A stretch of DNA of 64,000 nucleotides from Bacteroides ovatus (GCA_030844565.1 JAUUNK010000002.1:1-64000), one strand, 5' to 3'. Numbered from the stretch's first letter, positions 19,666-29,332 are shown. Notes: generated by a model not told the origin, from the sequence alone. Program-made: numbers and translations.

Positions 19666-20166
19666 TTACTCTTCTCCTTCCGGCGTGGGAGGCACTTCCG
19701 GAGAGGGTGGTGTTTCCGGATAATCCACTTCCACGTAATGAATATCAAAGCGGCCGTGTGTCAATCGTCCTTTGTTTTCGAAAGTTCCTGAGATGATATG
19801 TGCCGAAGGGTCAAAGCGGCTGATGAACGCCGTTCCGTTTTCCAACTCTTCCTCTCCGAAGGTGATGTCGGTCAGTACACATTCCTTTCCTTTTTGGGGC
19901 GAAAGGATGGTGAAGTCGATGGTTTTGTCATTTTTCACCCATACACGGGCGCTCAACTTATCCTGAGCGGTGTTGTAGACAAATGATTCTTTAAATGCCA
20001 TGGGTTGGTATCTTCCGCCCACATAAAGCCAGCCGTCCACCAGGCAACCGAATGTGTCTGCTCCTTCTTCGGTGACAGGGGGCATCACAGTAATATCTCG
20101 CGACTCGTCTTCTTCGCATGCCGACAGGCAAAAGATAGCGATAAGGATGAATATATATTTTTTCAT
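19666..20166 (-). CDS. Small lipoprotein, possibly DUF6252-like
   Basis: This 166-residue protein has a signal peptide and a lipobox ending SAC followed by EEDESRD. The mature part starts with a segment around TFGCLVDGWLYVGG, which resembles DUF6252 lipoproteins of Bacteroidetes. It ends in a Pro/Glu-rich tail (PETPPSPEVPPTPEGEE). It lies 21 bp downstream of the barrel gene on the same strand and is probably co-transcribed. Function unknown. Confidence 0.72.
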   Translation of the reverse strand: MKKYIFILIAIFCLSACEEDESRDITVMPPVTEEGADTFGCLVDGWLYVGGRYQPMAFKESFVYNTAQDKLSARVWVKNDKTIDFTILSPQKGKECVLTDITFGEEELENGTAFISRFDPSAHIISGTFENKGRLTHGRFDIHYVEVDYPETPPSPEVPPTPEGEE

Positions 20167-20187
20167 ACGTCTTGTTATTTTAGGTTT

Positions 20188-20838
20188 TTAAAAGTGGTAT
20201 GCCAGGCTGGCGGATATGTTGAGGCGTGTAAGGTCCGGTTCTTCTTCGGTGGAGTACTTTACCTGGATGGTTTCTCCATGGTAGCGTACGTTGATGGAAT
20301 TCAATTCACCCACCAGATATTGCACGCCGATGCCTATTCCCCAGTGCCGGTTCAGTTTGTAAGTAGTGAAGAGGTTGGCGTGTGGACTCCAGGTGTCGCC
20401 TGTCGCCCGGCGGGATTTGCCGAACACATAGCTGTTGTTGCGATAATACATCTTTCCCACCCCGACACCCAGAGCGACGTCCCACTTCTCCGTGGAGACG
20501 GTGTAGACTGTGAGTTGGGGGGCTATGTAATGAATGTAGAGGTGGTCGCTTCCTTCGGCATGGCTTCCTTGCGAGGAAAAGCCGGAATAGAAAAGCCCTA
20601 TTCCAAGCTGACGGATGGGGCGGAAGTTGTATTCAGCATTCCAAGTGACACCCTGAGACAATTTGCGTTCATAACTATGTGTGCTTGAAGTGAGGGCGGA
20701 CGTGCCTTTTACCAGGTTGCCGTAGCCTACGCGGACTAAGAATTCTTGCGTCGGGAATTTTTTGTTCTGTGCCCCGAGAGGGAGGCTGAATGCTACGATA
20801 AGGAATAGCATCATCGTCTTTAAGGTTTTGTGGTTCAT
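20188..20838 (-). CDS. Small outer-membrane beta-barrel protein
   Basis: This 216-residue protein has a signal peptide ending PLGAQ and about eight amphipathic strands with aromatic girdles. It ends SASLAYHF, with a C-terminal Phe typical of outer-membrane barrels. It fits the size of OmpW/OprF-like porin-fold proteins but has no diagnostic motif. A TATCTTTG -7 box lies at 20866-20873 on the same strand, 28 bp before the ATG. A 110-bp repeat element lies just upstream of that box. Confidence 0.78.
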   Translation of the reverse strand: MNHKTLKTMMLFLIVAFSLPLGAQNKKFPTQEFLVRVGYGNLVKGTSALTSSTHSYERKLSQGVTWNAEYNFRPIRQLGIGLFYSGFSSQGSHAEGSDHLYIHYIAPQLTVYTVSTEKWDVALGVGVGKMYYRNNSYVFGKSRRATGDTWSPHANLFTTYKLNRHWGIGIGVQYLVGELNSINVRYHGETIQVKYSTEEEPDLTRLNISASLAYHF

Positions 20839-20865
20839 ATTAGTAGGTTCTAGTTTTTATTGAAA

Positions 20866-20873
20866 CAAAGATA
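20866..20873 (-). promoter_or_regulatory. Putative -7 box of the barrel/lipoprotein pair
   Basis: TATCTTTG on the minus strand matches TAnnTTTG exactly; the matching -33 is weak. It sits between the repeat element at 20916-21025 and the ATG at 20838. Confidence 0.45.
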
Positions 20874-20915
20874 GAAAAATATCCTAAAAGCACCTATGTA
20901 TGATGCTAAAAAGTG

Positions 20916-21025
20916 TGGCTTCTCAGTTATTAATAGTTGATTTCCCAGGTATTAATACCTGTCACGCTGGATGTTAATAACTGACAACTCAGCTGTTAAC
21001 ATCTGACAAACCGTTTATTAACAGC
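20916..21025 (-). repeat. 110-bp dispersed element with 22-bp units, copy A
   Basis: Read on the minus strand, this is a tandem series of degenerate 22-bp units, each centred on TTAA within an imperfect palindrome of the form CAGGTATTAATACCTG. It aligns without gaps to 60411-60520, with 93 of 110 bases identical by hand count. The first unit (containing AAACGGTTTGT) lies nearest the upstream gene's stop in both copies. Confidence 0.85.
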
Positions 21026-21058
21026 GGTCGTGGAGGGGATGAACGCCCTGTGTGTAGG

Positions 21059-21505
21059 CTATTGTAGGTGGATGGATTGGATGCTCAGCGTGTGATAGTT
21101 CCCGGCTTCGTCTGTGCCTTGCTGCGCTTCTATTCTTATCTCTTGTACTTTATCCCGGAAGGGGACGAGGGCTAGGTTTATTTCCCGTTTTATCCTGTTC
21201 CTTACGGGTGGCTGATAGAATATCCGGCACAAGTCGTCTTTCCCTATGAATTTGATGCGGAGCATTACCGAACTTCGCGGTATGTCGATAACCAGCCTTT
21301 TGTAGTGTGGTAATTCGTTGTTTACAAAAACGGGCAGTTTAATAAAGCTATTCCATTTTCCTCCTTTGAATGTAACTTCGTGGTGTTGCTCATTGAACAT
21401 ACAGTTAGTGAAACTCAGTTGGGCAAAGGGGATTTCTTTGCCTTCTTGTGCATCTGCCAGCAGAGGCAGGGAACACAGAAACAGAAATGCCAATAGTTTC
21501 TTCAT
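21059..21505 (-). CDS. Small secreted protein, unknown function
   Basis: The start giving MKKLLAFLFLCSLPLLADAQ is chosen because it makes a complete signal peptide and follows a purine-rich AAGAAGAAG. The longer frame to 21565 would begin inside a likely promoter (TACCTTTG at 21552-21559). The mature protein, about 128 residues, is beta-rich with conserved-looking RLVIDIPRSSVMLRIKFIG and a C-terminal IQSIHLQ. I do not recognise a family. Copy A of the 110-bp repeat begins 33 bp after its stop codon. Confidence 0.65.
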   Translation of the reverse strand: MKKLLAFLFLCSLPLLADAQEGKEIPFAQLSFTNCMFNEQHHEVTFKGGKWNSFIKLPVFVNNELPHYKRLVIDIPRSSVMLRIKFIGKDDLCRIFYQPPVRNRIKREINLALVPFRDKVQEIRIEAQQGTDEAGNYHTLSIQSIHLQ

Positions 21506-21551
21506 CTTCTTCTTTTTGGGGTTTGTACTCGGAGAAAATATAGATGTGTAA

Positions 21552-21559
21552 CAAAGGTA
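21552..21559 (-). promoter_or_regulatory. Putative -7 box of the small secreted protein gene
   Basis: TACCTTTG on the minus strand matches TAnnTTTG and lies 46 bp upstream of the chosen ATG at 21505. No good -33 box was found. Confidence 0.4.
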
Positions 21560-21631
21560 GTTCATTGCATTTTAAGGAGAGAAGATTCTTGTTTCCGATT
21601 CGTAATGTAGGAGTTGCTTCGGGTTTCATGT

Positions 21632-21690
21632 ACGTTACCAATCCTGTTGTCTACGTTACATTTGTTTTTTATTCGCGGATGATGTAACAT
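21632..21690. promoter_or_regulatory. Candidate operator upstream of the HTCS gene
   Basis: ACGTTAC occurs at 21632 and again 21 bp later at 21653, and ATGTAACAT at 21682-21690. The same 9-mer ATGTAACAT followed by GGTTACGT occurs at 25905-25922, upstream of the first xus gene. Shared sites on both sides of the regulator gene are what an AraC-type HTCS operator would look like; this is inference. Confidence 0.4.
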
Positions 21691-21761
21691 TTGAATGGTA
21701 TAAATGAAACAAAAGGACGTAATATTGTTACCTGCGTCCCCTATTCTTGTAGCAGTCATCC

Positions 21762-21792
21762 TTGCTTTCACTGAAGGGGAGGCATATCTTTG
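21762..21792 (+). promoter_or_regulatory. Promoter of the HTCS gene
   Basis: TTGC at 21762-21765, a 19-base spacer and a consensus TATCTTTG at 21785-21792 fit the Bacteroides housekeeping promoter. The leader to the ATG at 21910 would be about 110 bases. Confidence 0.62.
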
Positions 21793-21909
21793 TGATGTTC
21801 GGTTGACCCGGCTCTATGGAGCTGGAGGCTGATTAAAATAGAGGGAAAACAGCTTGGCTGATTCCCCGGATTTTTCCAATTTTGCAAAACTACATTTATA
21901 CTGGTACTA

Positions 21910-24900
21910 ATGAAAAAGACTTTGTTGTTTATTGTTATCTTATGGATTTCGGCGGGAATATTTTGTCAGGCACAGCAAATGCGTTATTATGGTTCGGCGG
22001 AGCTATCGTGTAGTCTGATAAAAAGAATGGTGCAAGATTCCCGGGGATTTATTTGGATAGCTACGGAAAATGGATTGAATAAGTTTGATGGATGGACATT
22101 TACCCATTACTTTCATGATGGGAAAGATTCTACTTCCTTACAAAATAATTATCTGGAAAGCTTGTTGAGCGACAGTAAAGGGCGGCTTTGGGTAGCTTCG
22201 CGTAAAGGGGTACAATGCTATTCTCCGGAGGAAGATACTTTTAAAACGGTTTCTTTTTTAGATGGAAACAAACCTTCGGTGCTGAATTTATGCGAGCTAC
22301 ATACGGGTGAGATTTGGGCGGTAACGGCAGGATACGGGGTTTATTCCATTAATCCCGAAACGATGGAGGCTACTTCGCTGATATGGGTCAACGATTTATG
22401 CAGCTCTCCTTATATGCATAATATTTATGAGGACCATCTTCACCGGATATGGATTGCTTTGCCCGGTGGCAGAATGGTACGTCTTTTGCCGGAGTCGCAG
22501 ACTACAGACTTTGACGGTCTTCCGGGAGCTTCTCCTATTAAAGTATACACTATTAGGGAGGACAGCGAAAAGCATCTTTGGGTGGCTACTGCTACGGATG
22601 TTTACAGGTGGGACGAGCCGGCGCATGGCTTCATCGGGATAGAACGGAAAGAATATATTGATATTCGGGGAATGATATGCACGGAAAAAGGGGATATTTA
22701 TGTCAATACTACCAATGCAGGCGTCCAATATGTCGACCGGATAAAAGGAGAGCTGGTGAAATATAACCATCCTGCCATTCCCCAGAATGATAATATCATG
22801 GCAATGATAGAAGACCGGAAGGGAAACTTGTGGCTTGCTTGCTATAAAAGCGGGATTAGCATGCTTTCTAACGAGCCTTCTTTATTCACTTTTGTGGATG
22901 TGCCGTCTATATCGGCCTCAAAGAAAGTTCCCGCCTGCATCTATGAGGACAAAGAGAAAGATGTATGGGTCAGCATGTCCGACGGGATGCTGACTGGTTT
23001 AGACCGGAATATGCAGAAGAAACGTTCGTATGCATTGGGAAGGGACATCATTTCTATGTTCGAAGATAGCAACGGAACGTTTTGGCTGGGAAGCTACGGC
23101 GCATTGTCGCGCTTTAATAAAGAGACGGGAGATGTGGAAAGACTGCCAGAGTTTCAGGGGAAAACGGTTCATAACCTGGTGGAAGGACCGGATAAGAAGC
23201 TTTATCTCTCTGTGACGGGAGAAGGATTCACGTGCTATGACTTACGGACGGGAGCAAGCGAACAGATTTGTGATACCACCCGTCTGAACACTCCCATGCG
23301 TTTGGGGAATAACTGGATTAATGCGATGTGCTGCGATTCGGAAGGGCTCATTTGGTTGGCTCATTGCATGGGGGTTAATTGTTACGACCCGGCGCGGCGC
23401 CAATTCTTGAAGCTGGAGAGTTGTTCGGTTGTATTTGGCAATTTATGCTATGCCTTGCTCGAGGATAAGCAGGGGCATATCTGGATAGGGACGCACGAAG
23501 GACTCTTTGAATATGATAAGAAAAGCGATACGCTGCGTCATTATGGAACCGAAGAAGGAATGCCCAACAATGTTATTTGCGGTCTGGGAGAGGCAGAGAA
23601 TGGTGACGTGTGGTGTAGCACCTATAACGGGCTGTGTAAACTGAGCTACCCCGACAGGACAGCCATCAATTATTTCTCCGGCAACGGGTTAGTCGATAAA
23701 GAGTATCTGCGAAGTGTGTTCTATCAACGGAAAGGGAATGCGATGTATGTGGGTAGCATACATGGAGTTACGAGATTTTTTCCTGATTCCGTGGGGCGGC
23801 AATCGGCTTTGAATGAACCACAATTGACGCACGTCTATCTGGATAATAAAGAAGTGAGTCCCCATACCCGGCTTGCAGGAAGATATATAGCCGATGACGT
23901 ATGGATGGATACCCGGCAAATCAACTTGACTTATAAGAATGATATTTTTGCGTTCGAGTTCTCTACGATGGAGTTTCACGAGAGTCAGAATATCCGTTTC
24001 GAATATCGGCTGGCTGAGCTGGGAAGTGCCTGGAGAAGCACTATCCCGGGAAACAACCGGATTACTTATAATTATCTCCCGCCGGGACATTATACTTTCC
24101 AGGTCTACGTTTGCGAAAACGAGCTGAGGTCGCCCCTCCGTTCTTTTTCTATCTATATCGCTCCTCCCTGGTATGCTACCGTGTGGGCAAGAGCGGGTTA
24201 TGTGCTTTTACTCCTTGGGGTTCTTTTCGGGGCATTCCGTGTATGGAACCTGCGACAGCGCCAGCGGCGGCAAGAAGAATTGAACGAAGAGAAACTGAAA
24301 TTCTTCATTAATATAGCCCATGAGCTTCGCTCTCCCGTAACGTTGATACTAAGTCCGCTTCAGGCTTTGATGAAACAGGAGCAGGATGAAGGAAAGAAGA
24401 AGGCCTTGCACACCATGCAACGCAATGCCAACCGGATTATGGACCTTATCAACCAATTGCTGGACATCCGGAAAATAGATAAAGGACAAATGCGGATAGC
24501 TTGCCGGGAAACCGATTTGGTGGGGTTTGTAGAAGAGTTGTTCCGCATGTTCGATTACCAGGCTGTCAAGCGGAACATTCGGTTTTCTTTTGTGCACTCA
24601 ATGGAGAGCTTGCCGGTGTGGATTGACCGCAACAACTTCGATAAAGTTCTGATGAATCTGATAGTCAATGCTTTCAAGTACACTCCGGACGACGGTGAGA
24701 TAACGGTGGTCCTAGCAGTAGGCGAAGATACAAACATGCGCGGTCCTTTGTCGAGATATGCCGAAATCACCCTTCTCGACTCCGGTACGGGATTGGATGA
24801 GAAGAAGTTGGAAAAGATATTTGATAGGTTCTATCAGGCATCTGCCAACTCCCGCGGGTTCGGCATCGGGCTGAACCTGGTTAAAATGCTGGTGGAACTG

Positions 24901-25875
24901 CATCACGGCTCTGTTTCCGCCGCCAACCGTACGGACAGGCAGGGAAGCTGTTTTACGGTACGCATTCCTTTGGGCAAAGAACACTTGCGGGCGGAGGAAC
25001 TGTCGGAAGAACTTCCTTCTCCCGTCAGCGAACCCCTACATCTGGCTTTGACGGAAGAAAACTATTTGGAAGAAGATAACAAAACGCAAACGTTAAAAAG
25101 CAAAACCCAATGGAGAGTCCTGGTAGTGGATGATGATGATGAAATGCGCGAATATCTGCAACAGGAACTCGGCGGCTACTATAAGGTGGCAGCCGCCTGC
25201 AACGGTGTGGAAGCCTACCGGATTGCTTTGCAGCAAAAGATAGATTTGATAATTTCGGATGTAGTGATGCCCGATATGAATGGGTTCGAGCTACTGAAGA
25301 AAGCGCGCGGAAATGCCAATATCAGCCATATCCCTTTTATTCTTTTGACCTCGCAGGCAGAATATGACAATCGCCTGAAAGGATGGAATGTGGGAGCGGA
25401 TGCTTTCCTTGCCAAGCCCTTCCGGATAGAGGAGTTATTGCTGATGTGTGATAACCTGATAACAAACCGCGTACGTTTGAAAGGCCATTATGAAATGGCT
25501 CCCGAAGTGGAAGAAAAGATGAAACCCATCGAAGTTAAAGCGAACGATGATTTATTCCTCGAACGCTTGATGAAGGCTATCAACGAAAACCTGCAAGATT
25601 CTAAATTCGGCGTAGAAGACCTGGCGGGAGCAATAGGAGTGAGCCGCGTGCAGCTCCATCGGAAACTGAAAACGTTGACAGGAACCACCACCAGCGAATT
25701 TATCCGTAACATCCGCCTGAAACAAGCTGCAAAGCTGCTTAAAGAGAAGAAAGTGAACGTTTCCCAGATTGCTTATCTGGTAGGTTTTACCAATCCTACC
25801 CTGTTTTCGATTGCTTTTAAAAAGTTCTATGGATGTACTCCTTCCGAGTATATGGATAGGGAATCAGGTAAATAA
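21910..25875 (+). CDS. Hybrid two-component system regulator (HTCS) of the xylan locus
   Basis: This 1,321-residue inner-membrane regulator combines sensor and transcription factor. After a signal peptide, residues about 25-690 hold repeated propeller segments of the Reg_prop type (DSRGFIWIATENGLNKFDG and similar). A Y_Y_Y domain follows at about 690-755, then a transmembrane helix near 765-785. The kinase has the H-box NIAHELRSPVTL with His804 and an ATPase domain with GFGIGLNLVKML. The receiver domain (from VLVVDDDDEMRE) has Asp1117 in ISDVVMPDMNG, and residues about 1215-1315 form an AraC-type HTH. HTCS proteins bind oligosaccharide in the periplasm and activate the neighbouring locus. The adjacent xus genes point to a xylan oligosaccharide as inducer. 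Confidence 0.96.
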   Translation: MKKTLLFIVILWISAGIFCQAQQMRYYGSAELSCSLIKRMVQDSRGFIWIATENGLNKFDGWTFTHYFHDGKDSTSLQNNYLESLLSDSKGRLWVASRKGVQCYSPEEDTFKTVSFLDGNKPSVLNLCELHTGEIWAVTAGYGVYSINPETMEATSLIWVNDLCSSPYMHNIYEDHLHRIWIALPGGRMVRLLPESQTTDFDGLPGASPIKVYTIREDSEKHLWVATATDVYRWDEPAHGFIGIERKEYIDIRGMICTEKGDIYVNTTNAGVQYVDRIKGELVKYNHPAIPQNDNIMAMIEDRKGNLWLACYKSGISMLSNEPSLFTFVDVPSISASKKVPACIYEDKEKDVWVSMSDGMLTGLDRNMQKKRSYALGRDIISMFEDSNGTFWLGSYGALSRFNKETGDVERLPEFQGKTVHNLVEGPDKKLYLSVTGEGFTCYDLRTGASEQICDTTRLNTPMRLGNNWINAMCCDSEGLIWLAHCMGVNCYDPARRQFLKLESCSVVFGNLCYALLEDKQGHIWIGTHEGLFEYDKKSDTLRHYGTEEGMPNNVICGLGEAENGDVWCSTYNGLCKLSYPDRTAINYFSGNGLVDKEYLRSVFYQRKGNAMYVGSIHGVTRFFPDSVGRQSALNEPQLTHVYLDNKEVSPHTRLAGRYIADDVWMDTRQINLTYKNDIFAFEFSTMEFHESQNIRFEYRLAELGSAWRSTIPGNNRITYNYLPPGHYTFQVYVCENELRSPLRSFSIYIAPPWYATVWARAGYVLLLLGVLFGAFRVWNLRQRQRRQEELNEEKLKFFINIAHELRSPVTLILSPLQALMKQEQDEGKKKALHTMQRNANRIMDLINQLLDIRKIDKGQMRIACRETDLVGFVEELFRMFDYQAVKRNIRFSFVHSMESLPVWIDRNNFDKVLMNLIVNAFKYTPDDGEITVVLAVGEDTNMRGPLSRYAEITLLDSGTGLDEKKLEKIFDRFYQASANSRGFGIGLNLVKMLVELHHGSVSAANRTDRQGSCFTVRIPLGKEHLRAEELSEELPSPVSEPLHLALTEENYLEEDNKTQTLKSKTQWRVLVVDDDDEMREYLQQELGGYYKVAAACNGVEAYRIALQQKIDLIISDVVMPDMNGFELLKKARGNANISHIPFILLTSQAEYDNRLKGWNVGADAFLAKPFRIEELLLMCDNLITNRVRLKGHYEMAPEVEEKMKPIEVKANDDLFLERLMKAINENLQDSKFGVEDLAGAIGVSRVQLHRKLKTLTGTTTSEFIRNIRLKQAAKLLKEKKVNVSQIAYLVGFTNPTLFSIAFKKFYGCTPSEYMDRESGK

Positions 25876-25973
25876 AAGGAGAATGAAACGAATACACGGG
25901 GTGAATGTAACATCAGGTTACGTGCCCAAAAATCTATGAAACAGCAAGGAAACTCCTTATGTCGGTATCATCT

Positions 25974-25981
25974 TAAATTTG
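25974..25981 (+). promoter_or_regulatory. Putative -7 box of the xus operon
   Basis: TAAATTTG matches TAnnTTTG exactly; the -33 region is poor, as expected for an activator-dependent promoter. The candidate operator at 25905-25922 lies about 50 bp upstream. The leader to the first xus start would be about 170 bases and would contain the hairpin at 25998-26016. Confidence 0.5.
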
Positions 25982-25997
25982 CATTGCTTCAATAGGG

Positions 25998-26016
25998 CTC
26001 CCTTTCGGGGAGTTTT
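25998..26016 (+). terminator. Hairpin with T-run after the HTCS gene
   Basis: CTCCC / GGGAG with a 5-base loop is followed by TTTT. It may terminate the HTCS message, but it also lies about 10 bases inside the predicted xus transcript. Confidence 0.6.
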
Positions 26017-26158
26017 ATTGTTGGTAGAAAACACATCAGTATAAACCTTAAATGAGTAATGTATGAAAAACAAGTTGGATGATAGTTGAATGGTTAGCCT
26101 TCCCTCACCTGTAACTTAAAAAAAGAAGAGATTATCACATTATTAATATCTTAGACTA

Positions 26159-29100
26159 ATGGTAATGAAAAATGTAAAACTACAATTTCAAAAGATTCCT
26201 TACCTGGTTTTATTCTTGCTTATAGGTTGTTGCCTGACAACTTATGCACAGAATGGGATTACGGTAAGTGGGACCGTGGTCGATTCGAAAGGAGAATCGA
26301 TTATCGGAGCTAGTGTTGCCCTCAAGGGTAGCCAGGCTGTAGGTACAATTACGGACCTGGATGGAAACTTTAAGCTGACTGTTCCCAATGATAAGGCGAT
26401 ACTTGTTGTGTCGTTCATCGGTATGACTCCCCAAGAAGTCAAAATTGCCGGACAGAAAAAAATTAAGGTGACTTTGCTGGATGACAATGTACAACTGGAA
26501 GAAGTGGTCGTTGTAGGCTACGGGCAACAGAAGAAAGCCAGCGTGGTAGGTGCTATCACGCAAACCACCGGAAAGGTGTTGGAGAGAGCAGCAGGTATCA
26601 ATGATATTGGTGCTGCTCTGACGGGTAACTTGCCAGGCGTCATCACTACCCAGAGTTCCGGTTTGCCGGGCGAAGAAGAGCCGCAAATTGTAATTCGCGG
26701 CGCCAGTTCGTGGAACAGTAGCGACCCGTTGGTGCTGGTAGATGGTATTGAACGTCCGATGAGTGCGGTAGACATCAGCTCCGTACAATCTATTTCTGTG
26801 TTGAAAGATGCCTCGGCTACAGCTGTCTATGGTGTGAAAGGCGCCAATGGTGTTATTCTGATTACTACTAAACGCGGTCAGGAAGGCAGTGCCCGAATTG
26901 ACGTAGGTTTCACTGCTACACTGAAAGCCGCCTCCAAATTGCCTAATAAGCTGGATTCTTATGACGCTTTGATGGCTCGCAACACGGCTATTGAGCATGA
27001 ACTGAGCCTCAGTCCCGATTCATGGGGCAAAGTCACGCCGCAGGACATCATCGAGAAATACCGTCATCCCGCCAATCTGGAGGAGTATGAACGCTATCCC
27101 AATGTGGACTGGCAGAAAGAACTGTTCAAGGACAACGTGATGTCCTACAATGCAAATATCAATGTGAGTGGTGGTACAAGGATTGTGAAATATTTCGCCT
27201 CTGCCGATTATGTGCACGAAGGCGACCTTTTCCGTGAATGGGAGAACGACCGTAACTACAAAGCCGGTTTCGGATACAACCGCATCAATGTTCGCAGTAA
27301 CTTGGACTTTACACTTACCAAGACCACTACTTTCAAGGTAAATGTTTCAGGTTCCAATGCAACGAAGAAATCGCCTTGGGTGCGCAATGAATGGGAAATG
27401 TATGATTCTGCCGATTGGGGTTCCGCCCAGGTGTGGGCAGGTGCTTATGGGGTTGCTCCGGATGTATTTCTTCCCAAGTATTCCGATGGTTCCTGGGGAT
27501 ATTATCCTGAGAATGCTTCACAAGTGAGCAACTCGGCTCGTAACCTGGCTACTGCCGGTTCCATGACTACCACCACCACGCGCATCAATACAGACTTTAC
27601 TCTGGAACAGGATTTAGGGTTTATAACAAAAGGTTTGAGTGTCCGGGGTATGATATCTTGGGATAACTTGTTTATGGAATCTCATCGGGGTGTAAAAGAC
27701 CTCGATAGCGAACCGCAACTCAAGTGGATTAATCCCGACACAGGCGTGGCAATCTATAAGAGAGACTATGAAAGCAATAGCAAATTTGATTATATGCCCG
27801 GTATCCAATGGACCATTGGGGAGGGAGTGGTGCAGAACGGCAAGACACAACGCCACCTGAACTATCAGGCGCAATTGAACTGGGCGCGCGCTTTCGGTAA
27901 GCATAATGTGACGGCTACCGGTGTTTTCACCCGTCAGGAAGATGCTTACGGTAGTGAGATTGCCCGTTACCGCGAAGACTGGGTGTTCCGTACGACTTAT
28001 AATTTTGCAGACCGTTATTTCGTTGAATACAACGGGGCTTACAACGGTTCGGAGAAGTTTGGTAAAAAGTACCGTTTCGGTTTCTTCAATTCCGGAGCTA
28101 TCGGTTGGCTCATCAGCGAAGAGAAGTTCATGCAATTCCTGAAAGAAAAGAAGATTCTCGATATGTTGAAAATCAGAGCTTCGTATGGTGAGATTGGCGA
28201 CGACTCCGGCGACCGCTTTCTTTATATGACCCAGTGGGCGTATGAAGGTCAGGGCACATTGGACCTCAACAATACGGCGGCATCCAGCCCGTACACCTTC
28301 TATCGCGAAGCTAAACTCGGCAACACGGATGTGCATTGGGAAAAGGTGGCAAAGATGAATTTGGGTATCGACTATTCTTTCTGCGACGGCTTGTTTGCAG
28401 GTAGTGTCGAAATCTTTAAAGATAAGCGTACTGACATTCTTGTAAAAGGCTCCGAACGTTCGGTTCCTTTCTATCTGGGAGCTACGCCTGCCACAGCCAA
28501 TCTGGGTGAAGCGGAGACTAAGGGTTATGAACTGGAACTGCGCATCAACAAAGCATTTGCCAATCATTTACGTGTATGGGCAAACATGAGCATGACTCAT
28601 GCCAAGAATACCATTATCCGCAAAGACGACCCGGAACTATTGCCTGCCTATCAGAAAGCAGCAGGTTACAGCATCGGTCAGAACAAAGGCTATATAGATG
28701 GAGGGTTTATGAATACGTTTGATGAAATCTATGGTAGCCCGCGTCATGATACCAATGAAAATCAGAAGTTGCCGGGCGACTACTATATCATCGACTTTAA
28801 CGGCGACGGCGTAGTGGATTCCAAAGACCAGGTGCCTTACGGCTATTCCAATGTTCCGCAAAACACTTATAATGCCACTATCGGCGTGGAATGGAAAGGA
28901 TTCAGCGCTTTCGCACAGTTCTATGGCGTAAACAATGTTACCCGTGAAGTAACGCTCACTAGCTTCGGAGGAAAGTTGAATACCGTGTATGATCTGGGCG
29001 ATTGGTGGTCGAAAACAACCGGAAGCGGCGATGTGGTTGTTCCCCGCTGGAACTCTACCCCTAGCTACCATACGGGTACACAATACCTGTTCGACGGTTC

Positions 29101-29320
29101 TTACATTCGCTTGAAGAATGTAGAAGTGGCTTATACATGGGACAGTGGTTGGATTAAGAAAATCGGTCTGAAGACATTGAAGATTTATCTTAATGGAAAC
29201 AACCTTTGGGTATGGTCACGCATGCCGGACGACCGTGAGTCTAACTTTGCAGGAGCAAGCAATCAAGGAGCCTACCCTACCATGAAACGCTACAACCTTG
29301 GCATTAAATTTACACTCTAA
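26159..29320 (+). CDS. xusA: SusC-family xylo-oligosaccharide transporter XusA
   Basis: This 1,053-residue TonB-dependent transporter has a signal peptide ending CCLTTYAQ. The carboxypeptidase-like domain covers about residues 32-115 (GTVVDSKGESIIGASVALKG to VSFIGMTPQEV), followed by the TonB-box region EEVVVVGYGQQKK. The plug has IVIRGASSWNSSDPLVLVDG and ILITTKRGQEG, and the rest is barrel. The order HTCS, susC, susD, susC, susD, DUF1735/DUF5627 protein, GH10 is the conserved xus xylan cluster of Bacteroidetes, in which this is the first transporter. The ATG at 26159 is used; one at 26165 is also possible. Confidence 0.93.
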   Translation: MVMKNVKLQFQKIPYLVLFLLIGCCLTTYAQNGITVSGTVVDSKGESIIGASVALKGSQAVGTITDLDGNFKLTVPNDKAILVVSFIGMTPQEVKIAGQKKIKVTLLDDNVQLEEVVVVGYGQQKKASVVGAITQTTGKVLERAAGINDIGAALTGNLPGVITTQSSGLPGEEEPQIVIRGASSWNSSDPLVLVDGIERPMSAVDISSVQSISVLKDASATAVYGVKGANGVILITTKRGQEGSARIDVGFTATLKAASKLPNKLDSYDALMARNTAIEHELSLSPDSWGKVTPQDIIEKYRHPANLEEYERYPNVDWQKELFKDNVMSYNANINVSGGTRIVKYFASADYVHEGDLFREWENDRNYKAGFGYNRINVRSNLDFTLTKTTTFKVNVSGSNATKKSPWVRNEWEMYDSADWGSAQVWAGAYGVAPDVFLPKYSDGSWGYYPENASQVSNSARNLATAGSMTTTTTRINTDFTLEQDLGFITKGLSVRGMISWDNLFMESHRGVKDLDSEPQLKWINPDTGVAIYKRDYESNSKFDYMPGIQWTIGEGVVQNGKTQRHLNYQAQLNWARAFGKHNVTATGVFTRQEDAYGSEIARYREDWVFRTTYNFADRYFVEYNGAYNGSEKFGKKYRFGFFNSGAIGWLISEEKFMQFLKEKKILDMLKIRASYGEIGDDSGDRFLYMTQWAYEGQGTLDLNNTAASSPYTFYREAKLGNTDVHWEKVAKMNLGIDYSFCDGLFAGSVEIFKDKRTDILVKGSERSVPFYLGATPATANLGEAETKGYELELRINKAFANHLRVWANMSMTHAKNTIIRKDDPELLPAYQKAAGYSIGQNKGYIDGGFMNTFDEIYGSPRHDTNENQKLPGDYYIIDFNGDGVVDSKDQVPYGYSNVPQNTYNATIGVEWKGFSAFAQFYGVNNVTREVTLTSFGGKLNTVYDLGDWWSKTTGSGDVVVPRWNSTPSYHTGTQYLFDGSYIRLKNVEVAYTWDSGWIKKIGLKTLKIYLNGNNLWVWSRMPDDRESNFAGASNQGAYPTMKRYNLGIKFTL

Positions 29321-29332
29321 TAATAGACTGCA

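Noticed and set aside
27614..28567. 317-codon open frame antisense to xusA
   Set aside because: It lies entirely inside a well-supported SusC gene, shows no domain and has the skewed composition expected of an antisense frame. The same applies to a 327-codon frame antisense to the GH10 gene at 38276-39259.
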